A stretch of 21,811 nt of DNA, from contig URIK01000013.1 in NCBI GenBank assembly GCA_900547855.1, forward strand, positions 1-21,811. Reading direction: 5' to 3'. Shown one piece after another: positions 1-8,200 of this stretch. How positions within the stretch are numbered: position 1 is the first letter of the stretch; the number at the start of each line of letters is the position of its first letter. A program made the position numbers and the translations under genes. The notes under the pieces were generated by a model that did not search any database, was not told the origin of the DNA, and saw only the letters and a program-made list of their open reading frames with translations. This DNA comes from an uncultured Collinsella sp. (GTDB lineage Bacteria; Actinomycetota; Coriobacteriia; Coriobacteriales; Coriobacteriaceae).

Positions 1-47
1 CTACACTCGACTAGTCGTCGGCAGCGTCAGATGTGTATAAGAGACAG
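1..47. other. Synthetic Nextera-type transposon adapter (left end)
   Basis: Bases 29-47 are the 19-bp transposase mosaic end AGATGTGTATAAGAGACAG. It is preceded by the standard read-1 overhang (15-28) and a further 14-base tag (1-14). The whole block recurs inverted at 21764-21810. This is library sequence, not genome. Genomic sequence starts at base 48. Confidence 0.98.
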
Positions 48-1998
48 GGTCATAGAGCAGGCCGGAGTACTGCTTGATCTTGTCGGCGTCGCCTGCCTTC
101 TGAGCAGCGACGAGCTTGGCAAAGACCGGGTGCTTGGCGTTGAGCTCGAGCACGCGCTGACTCTTGGGCATGCCGTCGGGCGCGCCCTCGGGTCCCTTCT
201 GGAGCACCTTCTCCATCTCGAGCGAAAGTGGGCCCTCGGTGGTGATGCAAGCGGGGGCATCGGTCAGGCGCGCGGAGACGGCAACTTTCTCGACCTTGTC
301 ACCGAGCGCCTCCTTCATAGCGCTGAAGAGGTCCTCGTTTTCCTTGGTGGCGTCCTCGGCCTCCTTTTTCTCGTCCTCGGTCGCCAGGTCAAGATCACCG
401 GTCGCGACGTTCTTGAGCTCCAGATGACGATCCTCGACCTCGGGCTCGGCACCGTCGGCCACAGCCTTCTCGGCAGCCTCGCGGGCAGCATCGTCCTCGT
501 AGATCTTGGGCATATCGGCGGCAACGTACTCACGCATAGCCTGGAACGTGAACTCATCCACATCCTGCGTCAGCAGCAGCACGTCATAGCCGCGGTCGAG
601 CACGCCCTTTACCACGGGCATCTTGGCCAAGCGCTCGCGCGAGTCGCCGGCGGCGTAGTAGATGGCCTTCTGATCCTCGGGCATGCCCTTGGCATACTCG
701 GCCAGGGTAATCATCTTCTGTTCCTTGGCAGACCAGAACAGCAGCAGGTCGGCAAGCTCATCGGCCTTCATGCCATAGCTCGAGTAGATGCCGTACTTAA
801 GGCCGCGGCCAAAGTTCTCAAAGAACTTCTCGTAGGCCTCGCGGTCGTTGTCGCGCATATCCTCAAGGTCGGCGGTAATCTTCTTTTCCACACGCTTGGC
901 GATGGCCTTGAGCTGACGGTTCTGCTGCAGCGTCTCGCGCGAGATGTTGAGCGACACGTCGGCGGAATCCACGACGCCGCGGACAAAGTTGTAGTAGTCG
1001 GGCAGCAGGTCGTCGCACTTCTCCATGATCAGGACGTTGGAGCTGTAGAGCGACAGACCCTTCTCGTAGTCCTTGCTGTACAGATCGAACGGCGCGCGTC
1101 CCGGCACAAACAGCAGGGCGTCATACTCGAGCGTGCCCTCGGCGTGGAAGCTGATGGTGCGCGCAGGATCGTCAAAGTCGTGGAACGTGGACTTGTAGAA
1201 CTCGTCGTAGTCCTTCTGCTCGACATCGGAGCTGCGCTTTTTCCAGATCGGTGTCATGGAATTGACGGTCTCGAGCTCCTGGTAGTCCTCGTACTCGGGC
1301 TTGTAATCGTCGCCGGCGTCCTCGGGCTTGGGTTTCTGGCGGCTCTTGGACACCATCATCTGAATCGGGTAGCGCACATAGTTGCTGTACTGCTGAATCA
1401 GGCTCTTGAGACCCCACTCGGTCAGGAAGCGATCGTAGGTCTCGGCCTCGCCGTCGGCATCGAGCTTCTCGTTCTCGCGCAGCGTCAGGATGACATCGGT
1501 ACCGTGCTCGGCGCGCTCGCCGTCCTCGATGGTGTAGCCCTCAAGACCGTCGGATTCCCACACATGGGCGACATCCTCGCCGTAGGCGCGGCTGACGACC
1601 TTCACATGACTGGCGACCATAAAAGCCGAGTAGAAGCCCACGCCAAACTGACCGATGATGTCGACATCGGAGCCCTGCTGCTCGGCGTTCTCGGTCTTAA
1701 ACTCCTCGGAGCCGGAATGGGCGATGGTGCCCAGATTGCGCTCCAGCTCCTCGGCGGTCATGCCAATGCCGTTATCCGAGATGGTAATGGTGCGGGCGTC
1801 TTTATCAAAGGAGACGCGAATGGCCAGGTCGCCCTGGTCGATCTTGACGCTCGGGTCCTGCAGGCTCTTAAAGTTGAGCTTGTCGACGGCGTCGCTCGCG
1901 TTAGAGATAAGCTCGCGCAGGAAGATTTCCTTATTGGTGTAGATGGAGTTGATCATGAGGTCGAGCAGTTTTTTGCTCTCGGTCTTAAATTGACGCAT
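48..1998 (-). CDS. htpG: Chaperone protein HtpG (Hsp90 family), 3' end cut by adapter
   Basis: Cytosolic Hsp90-type ATP-dependent chaperone. The N-terminal GHKL ATPase is clear: an ELISNASDAVDKL helix near residues 29-41 with the nucleotide-binding Asn33, DNGIGM at 75-80, and GQFGVGFYSAF near 117-127. The middle domain and much of the C-terminal dimerisation domain follow. About 650 residues are genomic. The frame then runs into adapter at base 47, so the last few tens of residues are missing, and the apparent tail SYTHLTLPTTSRV is adapter translation. The ATG at 1998 has an AAAGGAC ribosome site about 5 bases upstream. The gene looks monocistronic. I saw no CIRCE (HrcA) or HAIR (HspR) operator upstream. 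Confidence 0.97.
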
Positions 1999-2162
1999 GT
2001 GCAGTCCTTTCGCGCTACCCCTGTCCGCAAAAACGGCCCGGTCGCCCGAGCCGCATCGCAGACCTGCTATGTTCAGACTTAGATTTTATAACCCATTAAC
2101 GCGCATATATACATACGGAATCGAAAAACTGTATGTCCGAGCGCTCCAATGCGTCAATTGCC

Positions 2163-2209
2163 AAGGAGTGTCCCCAGCTGCCGGCAGAAAAGGAACGTCC
2201 CTATCTGCC
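2163..2209. repeat. REP-like GGGAC/GTCCC hairpin motifs behind the acetyltransferase gene
   Basis: Two related motifs lie side by side: AAGGAGTGTCCCC (2163-2175) and AAGGAACGTCCC (2190-2201). TCTGCC (2204-2209) and GGCAGA (2183-2188) can pair into a hairpin whose arm covers the acetyltransferase stop codon. No clear T-run follows, so it is not a textbook terminator. TTAGGGACAG at 2728-2737 and GGGACAGG near 17482-17489 on the minus strand look related. The element type is inferred. Confidence 0.4.
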
Positions 2210-2701
2210 ATCTACGCGCTTGGCCATCCAGACATGGGGCTGGCCCTCGTCTTCGTAATCTACCGGGGCAATTTGCGTGTAGCCCGCCTTTACATAGAGC
2301 GGCAGCACGTATTCCTGCGCATGCAGCTTAATAAGCTTGCCGCCGGCATCACGCGCGGCGGCATCACTGGCCTCGACAATCTTGCTCGCCAAACCGCGAC
2401 GGCGCATGCTCGGCAGCACAGCCACGCGCCCCATAATGTAGGTCTCCCCCGCCGCAACGCCTTCGTCCATGTCGCATGCCGGCAACACCGGGGCCTCTGC
2501 GTCAGCCACGCGCTCAAGCTCTTCGGGAAACACGCGCGAGCAACCGGCAAGCTCGCCGTCTACATAGAGCGTCACATGAATGCAGTTCGGATCCTCGTCG
2601 ATAGCGTCGAACTCATTCTCGTAGCCCTGCTCGTCCATAAAAACGACGCGGCGCACCAACGCCGCGTCATCAAAGCATCCCGTCTTAAGTTGAATATCCA
2701 T
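2201..2701 (-). CDS. GNAT-family N-acetyltransferase
   Basis: Predicted cytosolic acetyl-CoA-dependent N-acetyltransferase of 166 residues. The acetyl-CoA pyrophosphate-binding motif A is seen as GRVAVLPSMRRRGLASKIV (residues 91-109), with the RRRGLA loop. The N-terminal half, with FMDEQGYENEFDAIDEDP near residues 21-38, resembles the ElaA-like branch of GNATs. I chose the ATG at 2701 because GAAGGGG sits 5 bases upstream. A TTG six codons earlier has no comparable site. Substrate is unknown. It lies 39 bases downstream of cpsB on the same strand and may be read through from it, but a link to polysaccharide is not shown. The stop codon is inside a hairpin (2183-2209). Confidence 0.85.
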   Translation of the reverse strand: MDIQLKTGCFDDAALVRRVVFMDEQGYENEFDAIDEDPNCIHVTLYVDGELAGCSRVFPEELERVADAEAPVLPACDMDEGVAAGETYIMGRVAVLPSMRRRGLASKIVEASDAAARDAGGKLIKLHAQEYVLPLYVKAGYTQIAPVDYEDEGQPHVWMAKRVDGR

Positions 2702-2740
2702 GGCTGCCCCTTCATTCAATGCGAACGTTAGGGACAGATT

Positions 2741-3391
2741 TTAGCGAAAATGAGCTCCGCGTACGCTAAACTTCGCGCGAGCCTTCGCCAGGCAGTCGTA
2801 ATGACCCACGTTATGGGCATCGCTCGCGATGAAGCTGTACAGGTTCTGATCGAACAGGCGCTGTGCCGGCTTTTTCTCGCGACCAAAGCGACCGCCGGCA
2901 ATAAAGTCCGCCGAAGCCTGCAGCTTGCAGCCCATATCGACCAGGCGCTCCGCCACGCTTACATCCTTTTGAACCGCACGATAGCGCTCAGGATGAGCGA
3001 TGATCACCTGGTAGCCACGGCACTGCAAATCGTAAATCGTGTTCTCGTACTCTCTAAACGCATACGCATCGGCATGCGTCGAAAGCTCGAGAAGAAACTC
3101 GTTGGTTCCATCAAAATGCAAGTGCTCCGCGGCATCGATACCAAGCTCAACGAGCTTTCGATGATTGACCTCGAAGCCCATCTGGAGCGGAAAACCGTCA
3201 GCGTTATCACGCAGCAGCTCAAAGGCATCCCACATCTTGTCGTAATCAAAATAGGGATCACGGCAGTGAGGAGTGCAAACGATCCTGGTTACACCGGCCC
3301 GCTTGGCAGCCTCGAGCATCGCCAAGCTCTCATCGAGATCGGCGGCGCCGTCGTCTACACCCGGCAAGATATGGCAATGAATGTCACGCAT
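2741..3391 (-). CDS. cpsB: CpsB/CapC-type tyrosine-protein phosphatase (PHP domain)
   Basis: Manganese-dependent protein-tyrosine phosphatase of the PHP fold (CpsB/Wzb-like/YwqE family), which dephosphorylates the partner BY-kinase in capsule or exopolysaccharide control. Metal-ligand motifs are present: HCHILPGVDDG (5-15), TPH with His42, the Glu region GFEVN (72-76), HPERY (133-137) and SDAH (190-193). Length 216 is slightly short for the family (about 240-255) but all motifs are intact. ATG 3391 has AAGG about 8 bases upstream. It follows cpsD by 17 bases, last in a cpsC-cpsD-cpsB operon. A hairpin with arms 2740-2746 and 2764-2770 overlaps its 3' end. Confidence 0.93.
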   Translation of the reverse strand: MRDIHCHILPGVDDGAADLDESLAMLEAAKRAGVTRIVCTPHCRDPYFDYDKMWDAFELLRDNADGFPLQMGFEVNHRKLVELGIDAAEHLHFDGTNEFLLELSTHADAYAFREYENTIYDLQCRGYQVIIAHPERYRAVQKDVSVAERLVDMGCKLQASADFIAGGRFGREKKPAQRLFDQNLYSFIASDAHNVGHYDCLAKARAKFSVRGAHFR

Positions 3392-3408
3392 AGGTCAGCC
3401 TTAATCAA

Positions 3409-4146
3409 CTAAACGTTTGCTCGGTTGGTGAAGATGCCCTTTTTGGAAGTCCCCTGATCGTCGGAGCCCTTCTTAACCTTCTTACCGTCCTTGGTGTAGT
3501 AGGAGTAGTAGTACTCGCTGGTCTCGGTCTCGCAGTAGTTCATGACGGTACCGATGAGCTTAACCTTCTCGGACTTCTTAAGCTGGCCGATAGCGTTGAG
3601 TGCCTCCTCGCGCTTGGTGAAGTCCTCGCGCACCACGAACAGCGTACCGTCGGTCAGGCTGGCAATCTCGGCAGCATCGATGAAGGTGCCGACCGGGGGA
3701 GCATCAAAGATGACGTACTGGAACTTGGCGGACAGTGCCTTTACCAGCTTGGCAAAGCGGTGAGAGACGATGATGTCGGCAGGATTGGGAATATGCGGCT
3801 CGGCATCGAGGAAGTAGAAGTTCTTCTGACCCGTCTCGACAATTGCCTGGTCAATGGAGATCTGCTCGGAAAGGACCGCATAGAGTCCGCCGCGCGAACG
3901 AACGCCGAGCATATCGGAAAGGGACCTGCGGCGCATATCGGCCTCGACCAGGAGCACGGACTTGCCGCTCGTGGCGATTGCCTGAGCAAGGTTAATGGAA
4001 ACCGTAGACTTGCCCTCGTTGGGAATCGAGGAGGTAACGGTGATGGTGCGAATGGGGTCGTCCACACTCGCAAAGCGGATGTTGGCCAGAAGGGTCTTGG
4101 CGGCATTCTGTACAACGAGCTTATCGGTGTTCTTTGCCTTAGCCAT
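3409..4146 (-). CDS. cpsD: CpsD/CapB-type bacterial tyrosine kinase
   Basis: Cytoplasmic BY-kinase that autophosphorylates on a C-terminal tyrosine cluster and works with the membrane activator CpsC. Visible motifs: Walker A SSIPNEGKST (39-48, Lys46), Walker A' VLLVEADMRRR (64-74), Walker B VIFDAPP (145-151), and a tyrosine cluster EYYYSYY (Tyr212, 213, 214, 216, 217). The basic tail (KDGKKVKKG) continues to residue 245. The start lies 2 bases after the stop of the Wzz gene, and its ribosome site (AAAGGTGG) is inside that gene's last codons, so the two are translationally coupled. All parts of the phosphorelay are intact, although no polymerisation genes adjoin. Confidence 0.95.
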   Translation of the reverse strand: MAKAKNTDKLVVQNAAKTLLANIRFASVDDPIRTITVTSSIPNEGKSTVSINLAQAIATSGKSVLLVEADMRRRSLSDMLGVRSRGGLYAVLSEQISIDQAIVETGQKNFYFLDAEPHIPNPADIIVSHRFAKLVKALSAKFQYVIFDAPPVGTFIDAAEIASLTDGTLFVVREDFTKREEALNAIGQLKKSEKVKLIGTVMNYCETETSEYYYSYYTKDGKKVKKGSDDQGTSKKGIFTNRANV

Positions 4147-4148
4147 GC

Positions 4149-4805
4149 CTATTTACCACCTTTCATAGCCGGAATTCGGCCAACAACGGGAATGCCCAGG
4201 AGCTCTTCTGCCTCTTCGGCACCGCGGATGCGGGTATTGAGCATGTCTGCCAAAACGACATAGGCAACTGCGATAAAGATACCGGCGAGGAACGCGACGG
4301 CAATATACAGCGTGCGCTTGGGGCCGCTGGGGGCTTCGGGGATCTTAGCCTCGTCGATAACGTTGATGCTCTGGGCAGCGCCGACGTTCTGAGCGACCGT
4401 ACTCACCGAGCTAGCTATGGCCTTTGCGACCTCAGCCGTCTCCTTGGCATCGGTGCCGGTAACCGAAAGCGTAATGACACGCGTGGTGGTCTCGGAGGAA
4501 ACAGACACCTTGTAGTCATCCAGATCGGTGAGGCCCAGTTCCTTGGCGGCGCCGCTCTTAACGCTATCGCTATCCAGCAGCGTGGCGATATCGTTGGAAA
4601 GCATCTGGCTCGCCGAGAGATCGTTGTAGCTCATCTGGCCGCTATCGTCGGTCTTGGCGAGAATGTACATGCTCGTCGTCGCGGTATAGGTGTTGTCCAT
4701 CGCGGCGAAGGACACGATGCCCATGGCGATCGCGCAGACCACCGGAAGGGTGATGACCAGCTTAAGGTGCTTTTTGAGCAGCTGGAACAGTTCGAGAAGG
4801 GTCAT
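4149..4805 (-). CDS. cpsC: Wzz/CpsC-type polysaccharide co-polymerase, kinase activator
   Basis: Membrane chain-length determinant and activator of the tyrosine kinase, 218 residues. It has the standard layout: a short cytosolic N-terminus (MTLLELFQLLKKHLK), TM1 near 16-36, an extracytoplasmic Wzz domain (37-164) containing YTATTSMYIL, a Pro-rich run PEAPSGPKR just before TM2, and TM2 near 166-188. A short cytosolic tail ends in GIPVVGRIPAMKGGK. The kinase domain is on the next gene, as in Gram-positive split BY-kinases. ATG 4805 has AAAGG 8 bases upstream. It is the first gene of the three-gene operon; the 195-base gap upstream must hold the promoter. Confidence 0.93.
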   Translation of the reverse strand: MTLLELFQLLKKHLKLVITLPVVCAIAMGIVSFAAMDNTYTATTSMYILAKTDDSGQMSYNDLSASQMLSNDIATLLDSDSVKSGAAKELGLTDLDDYKVSVSSETTTRVITLSVTGTDAKETAEVAKAIASSVSTVAQNVGAAQSINVIDEAKIPEAPSGPKRTLYIAVAFLAGIFIAVAYVVLADMLNTRIRGAEEAEELLGIPVVGRIPAMKGGK

Positions 4806-4883
4806 GCAGCTTGCCTTTCATTTCCCCAGTTCGGATTGACAAAACTGTCCGTATGTTATCGCATCTTTTTACCGAGACCAAAC

Positions 4884-4914
4884 TCTATACATAAGAAACA
4901 GGCTCTCCTGTAAA
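4884..4914 (-). promoter_or_regulatory. Possible promoter of the cpsC-cpsD-cpsB operon
   Basis: On the minus strand TTTACA (4909-4914) is a 5/6 match to the -35 box. TGTATA (4886-4891, 17-base spacer) or TATAGA (4884-4889, 19-base spacer) could be the -10. Neither -10 is strong. The rest of 4806-5000 holds no gene. Confidence 0.28.
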
Positions 4915-4946
4915 AATGTCGGAAGCAATCGTAAAATTGCACAACA

Positions 4947-4975
4947 ACGCCGCACCCGAAAGTCAAATGCGGCGT
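4947..4975 (-). terminator. Terminator-like hairpin after the PhoR-like kinase gene
   Basis: ACGCCGCA (4947-4954) pairs perfectly with TGCGGCGT (4968-4975) around a 13-base loop. It lies 26 bases past the kinase stop codon. The following minus-strand sequence is only moderately T-rich (TGTTGTGCAATTTT), so efficiency is uncertain. Confidence 0.5.
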
Positions 4976-5000
4976 CTACATCAATATCTATGTTGTATCG

Positions 5001-6425
5001 CTATGCGAATGGCTCGTCCTGCTGTATGGGAAACGTCACCGTAATGGTGGTTCCCACGCCCAACTCGCTCGACAGATCGAGCGTGGCGTGATGATACAGG
5101 GCCGCATGCTTGACAATGGCAAGCCCCAGACCGGTTCCGCCGCGTGCCTTGGACCTACTCTTGTCCACGCGATAGAACCGCTCAAATACCTTGCCCTGTT
5201 CTTCAGGCGCGATACCGATTCCCGTGTCGGCGACCGCGAGGAACGGATGGCCTTCGTCGTTGGTGCCGCACTGCAGCGTAACCGTACCGCCGGGTCGATT
5301 GTAGCGGATGGCGTTGCTTGCCAGATTATAGATGAGCTCGTCGATCAAGCGCGACACGCCTTCGATGACCACAGGCTTGACCTCATGACTTATCGTCACA
5401 TTCGCCTGACGGGCGACCTGTTCAAGACGCTGCTCAACCGCATAGACGGCACGCGAGAGCTCAATAGGCTCCGTGGACCCAATGGGCACCGCCTCGCCCT
5501 CAGTTGCACGCTCGGCCTCGTCCAAGTTAGACAGCGTAAGGATGTCGTTGACGAGCGCTGCCAAGCGGCCCGCCTCACGATAGATGCGACCGCCAAAGTT
5601 GCGCAGGTCGTCCTCGCCCTCGACCATGCCGTTTGCGATGAGCTCGGCATAGCCCGAAATCGCCGTAAGCGGCGTCTTGAGCTCATGAGTGATATTCGCC
5701 GTGAACTCGCGGCGCATACGGTCGTTGTCCGCCAGCACCGCCATTTGGCGCTTGAGCTCCTGGCGCTGCGACTCGATACGCTCAAGCATGGGGACCATCT
5801 CGGCATAGGCGTGCTCATAGCTACGGCGTGGGTGGTCCAAATCCACCTCTTGCAAAGGCGCGATGATGGCACGGGACTCGCGGCGCGCCATAAAAAACGA
5901 GAGTACCGCACCCGCTGCCGCGATAAGCAGCATCGGCGCCACCATCGACAGCAAAATCGCCGCAACGCCAGGCTGGGCCTGTGCCAAGCGGACAACCTGG
6001 CCGTTATCAAGGGCGACGGCGCGATACAGCATAATCTCGTCGAGCGTAGAGCTTGCGCGCTCCGCGGAACCCGAACCATTCTCAAAGGCCTCGATGACCT
6101 CGGGGCGATCGCCGTGGTTGGGCAGTGTGGAAGGCGACGCCTCGTTGTCGTAGGCAACCGATCCATCCTTGTTAATCAGCGTGATGCGCAAGTCCTCGCG
6201 ATCGAGGCTACGCAAGAACGGGATGGGCTCCTGCTGCTCGTCGAGGGCGGCAGCAATGAGCTCGGTTTCCTGCGCCAGATTGGCACTCGTGGCATCCGCC
6301 AAGGTGTTTTGCACAAAGAACGCACCCAGCACCGTAAACGCCACGATAACCGCCATGGCACAGACAAAGATCGTCACAAAAACGCGGTGGGACAGCGTAT
6401 GTTTTCCCTGGGGGGCAAAGACCAC
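5001..6425 (-). CDS. PhoR/WalK-like sensor histidine kinase
   Basis: Membrane sensor kinase of 474 residues. Layout: TM1 near 14-38, an extracytoplasmic sensor domain of about 115 residues, TM2 near 155-180, a HAMP-like linker, HisKA with FTANITHELKTPL (phospho-acceptor His247), then HATPase_c with the N-box YNLASNAIRYN (366-376), G1 ADTGIGI (399-405), F-box FERFYRVDKSRS and G2 GGTGLGLAIVK (429-439). The start is GTG at 6425 with a strong GGAGGAG site 7 bases upstream. It begins 3 bases after the response-regulator stop, so the pair is one operon. Its order with pstB and a PhoB-like regulator supports phosphate sensing. The signal itself is inferred. Confidence 0.93.
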   Translation of the reverse strand: MVFAPQGKHTLSHRVFVTIFVCAMAVIVAFTVLGAFFVQNTLADATSANLAQETELIAAALDEQQEPIPFLRSLDREDLRITLINKDGSVAYDNEASPSTLPNHGDRPEVIEAFENGSGSAERASSTLDEIMLYRAVALDNGQVVRLAQAQPGVAAILLSMVAPMLLIAAAGAVLSFFMARRESRAIIAPLQEVDLDHPRRSYEHAYAEMVPMLERIESQRQELKRQMAVLADNDRMRREFTANITHELKTPLTAISGYAELIANGMVEGEDDLRNFGGRIYREAGRLAALVNDILTLSNLDEAERATEGEAVPIGSTEPIELSRAVYAVEQRLEQVARQANVTISHEVKPVVIEGVSRLIDELIYNLASNAIRYNRPGGTVTLQCGTNDEGHPFLAVADTGIGIAPEEQGKVFERFYRVDKSRSKARGGTGLGLAIVKHAALYHHATLDLSSELGVGTTITVTFPIQQDEPFA

Positions 6426-6428
6426 GGG

Positions 6429-7157
6429 TTACTCCTCCGATGCGGTGACCGCGGTGTCGTCACCTTCGGCACCATCACCGGCAGAAGGCTCGGCCAAGCG
6501 GTAGCCCACGCCGCGCACGGTCTCGATGGCGCTGGCATGCTCGCCCAGTTTTTGGCGAAGCGTCTGCACGTGCACGTCAACGGTGCGCGAACCGCCGTCG
6601 AAGTCCCAGCCCCACACGCTCTGCAGCAACGACTCGCGGGTAAAGACCACGCCGGGCTTGCGCATGAGGTACTCGAGCAGGTCGAACTCGCGCAGGGTGA
6701 GCTTAAGCGGCTCGCCGGCAACGGTCACCTCGCGATGACTGGGCGAGAGCACAATGTCGCCCACGCTGAGCACATCGCTTGCCTGTTTGACCATGCCGCC
6801 GCGACGCAGCAGTGCGCGGCAGCGGCTGGCGAGCTCCATGAGCGAGAAGGGTTTAGTCAGGTAATCGTCGGCACCGCCATCGAGCGCCATCACCTTGTCG
6901 AGCTCGGTATCCTTGGCGGTAAGCATCATGATGGGCACCGTCGCCGTCAGGCGATCGGCACGCAGTCGACGCATAATCGCCAAGCCATCGGTATCGGGCA
7001 GCATGATGTCGAGCAGGACGGCATCGGGTACCCGTCGCGCCACGGCAGCCTTAAACTCACCGTCGCACGAAAAGCCTTCGGCCTCAATCCCCTGCTTGCG
7101 CAGCGCATAGACCGTCAAATCCCTGATGTTGTCATCGTCCTCGACGTAATAGATCAT
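6429..7157 (-). CDS. OmpR/PhoB-family response regulator
   Basis: DNA-binding regulator of 242 residues, partner of the kinase just downstream. The receiver domain has the acidic pocket EDDD (6-9), phospho-acceptor Asp50 in LLDIMLPDTDG, Thr80 and Lys102 in LTKPF. A winged-helix domain follows (about 128-225; TVDVHVQTLRQKLG and VRGVGYRL). I chose ATG 7157 because AAAGGGG lies 6 bases upstream and the receiver begins directly with MIYYVEDD. The upstream ATG at 7181 would add eight residues without a comparable site. The acidic tail after the wing is unusual but short. It follows pstB by 64 bases that carry a 14-bp palindrome. A phosphate-regulon role is likely from context. Confidence 0.92.
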   Translation of the reverse strand: MIYYVEDDDNIRDLTVYALRKQGIEAEGFSCDGEFKAAVARRVPDAVLLDIMLPDTDGLAIMRRLRADRLTATVPIMMLTAKDTELDKVMALDGGADDYLTKPFSLMELASRCRALLRRGGMVKQASDVLSVGDIVLSPSHREVTVAGEPLKLTLREFDLLEYLMRKPGVVFTRESLLQSVWGWDFDGGSRTVDVHVQTLRQKLGEHASAIETVRGVGYRLAEPSAGDGAEGDDTAVTASEE

Positions 7158-7197
7158 GTTGAACCCCTTTGCGGCCGGCATGACCGCATCTTAACCC

Positions 7198-7211
7198 TAA
7201 AGGTACCTTTA
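7198..7211. promoter_or_regulatory. 14-bp perfect palindrome between pstB and the response-regulator gene
   Basis: TAAAGGTACCTTTA is a perfect dyad in the 64-base gap between the pstB stop and the regulator start. It is too short for a strong terminator and has no T-run. It could be an operator, for example for autoregulation. Function is inferred only. Confidence 0.35.
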
Positions 7212-7221
7212 CTAGATGGTA

Positions 7222-8097
7222 TCAGCCAAAACGCCCCGTCAAATAATCCGCCGTGCGCGGATCGGTCGGATTCTTGAAGAGTTGCGCGGTGGGCGCGTGC
7301 TCCACCAGCTCACCCAGCAAAAAGAATGCGACCGAATCGGAGATACGCGCCGCCTGCTGCATATTGTGCGTAACGACCACGAGCGTGCAGGTCTCTTTGA
7401 GCTCGCAGGCCAGCTGCTCCACCACCAGCGTCGACACAGGGTCGAGTGCCGAGGTCGGCTCGTCCATCAGCAGAATGTCGGGCTGCACGGCAAGTGCGCG
7501 GGCGATGCACAGGCGCTGCTGCTGTCCACCCGAAAGACCCAGGCCCGACTCCTTGAGCTTGTCCTTGACCTCATCCCATAGCGCAGCGCGACGAAGGGAA
7601 TCCTCGACCAGCCCATCCAGCACAGCGCGATCGCGCACGCCCATGCCGCGCGGCCCATAGGCGACGTTGTCGTAGATGCTCATGGGAAACGGGTTGGGGC
7701 GCTGGAACACCATGCCCACGCGCTGGCGCAAACGGCAGATGTCGTAATCGCCCAGGATATCTTGACCATCGAGCGCAATCTTGCCCTCGATGCGGCAATC
7801 CTTGATGCCGTCGTTCATGCGGTTAAAGCAGCGCAGCAACGTGGACTTTCCGCAGCCCGAAGGCCCGATGAACGAGGTGATCTGCTTGTCGCGGATCTTG
7901 ATATTCACGTCCTTGAGCGCATGATGGTCGCCATAGAACAGGTCGAGGCCCTCGACATCGATGCGCGTCGGCGAGGCGGCAAGATCCTCTGCCGTGGGGC
8001 GAGTCGCATCCCCAACCTCGCGCTCGTGCGCGGCCTCGGCCTGCGCTTTCATGAGTTCTTCAAGCTCCGTGGGCTCCACAGCCGCAGCAGCCGTCAT
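7222..8097 (-). CDS. pstB: Phosphate ABC transporter ATP-binding protein PstB
   Basis: Cytosolic ATPase of the PstSCAB phosphate importer, 291 residues. Motifs: Walker A GPSGCGKST (78-86, Lys84), Q-loop FQRPNPFPMSIYDNVAYGPR (131-150, diagnostic of PstB), signature LSGGQQQRL (188-196), Walker B plus D-loop ILLMDEPTSALD (208-219), and the H-loop VTHNMQQA. The N-terminus carries about 45 extra acidic and Ala-rich residues compared with the usual 250-260 residues. ATG 8097 has GGAGG 8 bases upstream; the GTG at 8112 overlaps that site and is less likely. The permease and binding-protein genes are not adjacent, so PstB must serve components encoded elsewhere. Confidence 0.96.
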   Translation of the reverse strand: MTAAAAVEPTELEELMKAQAEAAHEREVGDATRPTAEDLAASPTRIDVEGLDLFYGDHHALKDVNIKIRDKQITSFIGPSGCGKSTLLRCFNRMNDGIKDCRIEGKIALDGQDILGDYDICRLRQRVGMVFQRPNPFPMSIYDNVAYGPRGMGVRDRAVLDGLVEDSLRRAALWDEVKDKLKESGLGLSGGQQQRLCIARALAVQPDILLMDEPTSALDPVSTLVVEQLACELKETCTLVVVTHNMQQAARISDSVAFFLLGELVEHAPTAQLFKNPTDPRTADYLTGRFG

Positions 8098-8173
8098 ACC
8101 GCATACCTCCACATCGATATCAATTCAGCAGTATCGATAGTAGGAATCGCGGCTCATATGCACGTGAGCGCAT

Positions 8174-8189
8174 TGTCAAGTGTTTGTAA
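8174..8189 (-). promoter_or_regulatory. Direct TTACAA/TTGACA hexamers upstream of pstB
   Basis: On the minus strand TTACAA and TTGACA start 10 bases apart, about 80-90 bases upstream of the pstB start. TTGACA is a perfect -35 box; TATGAG at 15 bases is a poor partner. The spaced TTNACA-like hexamers also resemble the direct-repeat style of Gram-positive PhoP sites. Either reading is tentative. Confidence 0.25.
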
Positions 8190-8200
8190 GGGCACACTGG

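Noticed and set aside
31..2082. Long open frame antisense to htpG
   Set aside because: It begins in adapter sequence and mirrors htpG codon use. Long antisense frames are common in GC-rich genes with strong third-position bias.
5088..7277. 729-codon plus-strand open frame across the PhoR-like and PhoB-like genes
   Set aside because: It is antisense to two genes with unmistakable domain motifs, and its own translation shows no domain. It is a GC-bias shadow.
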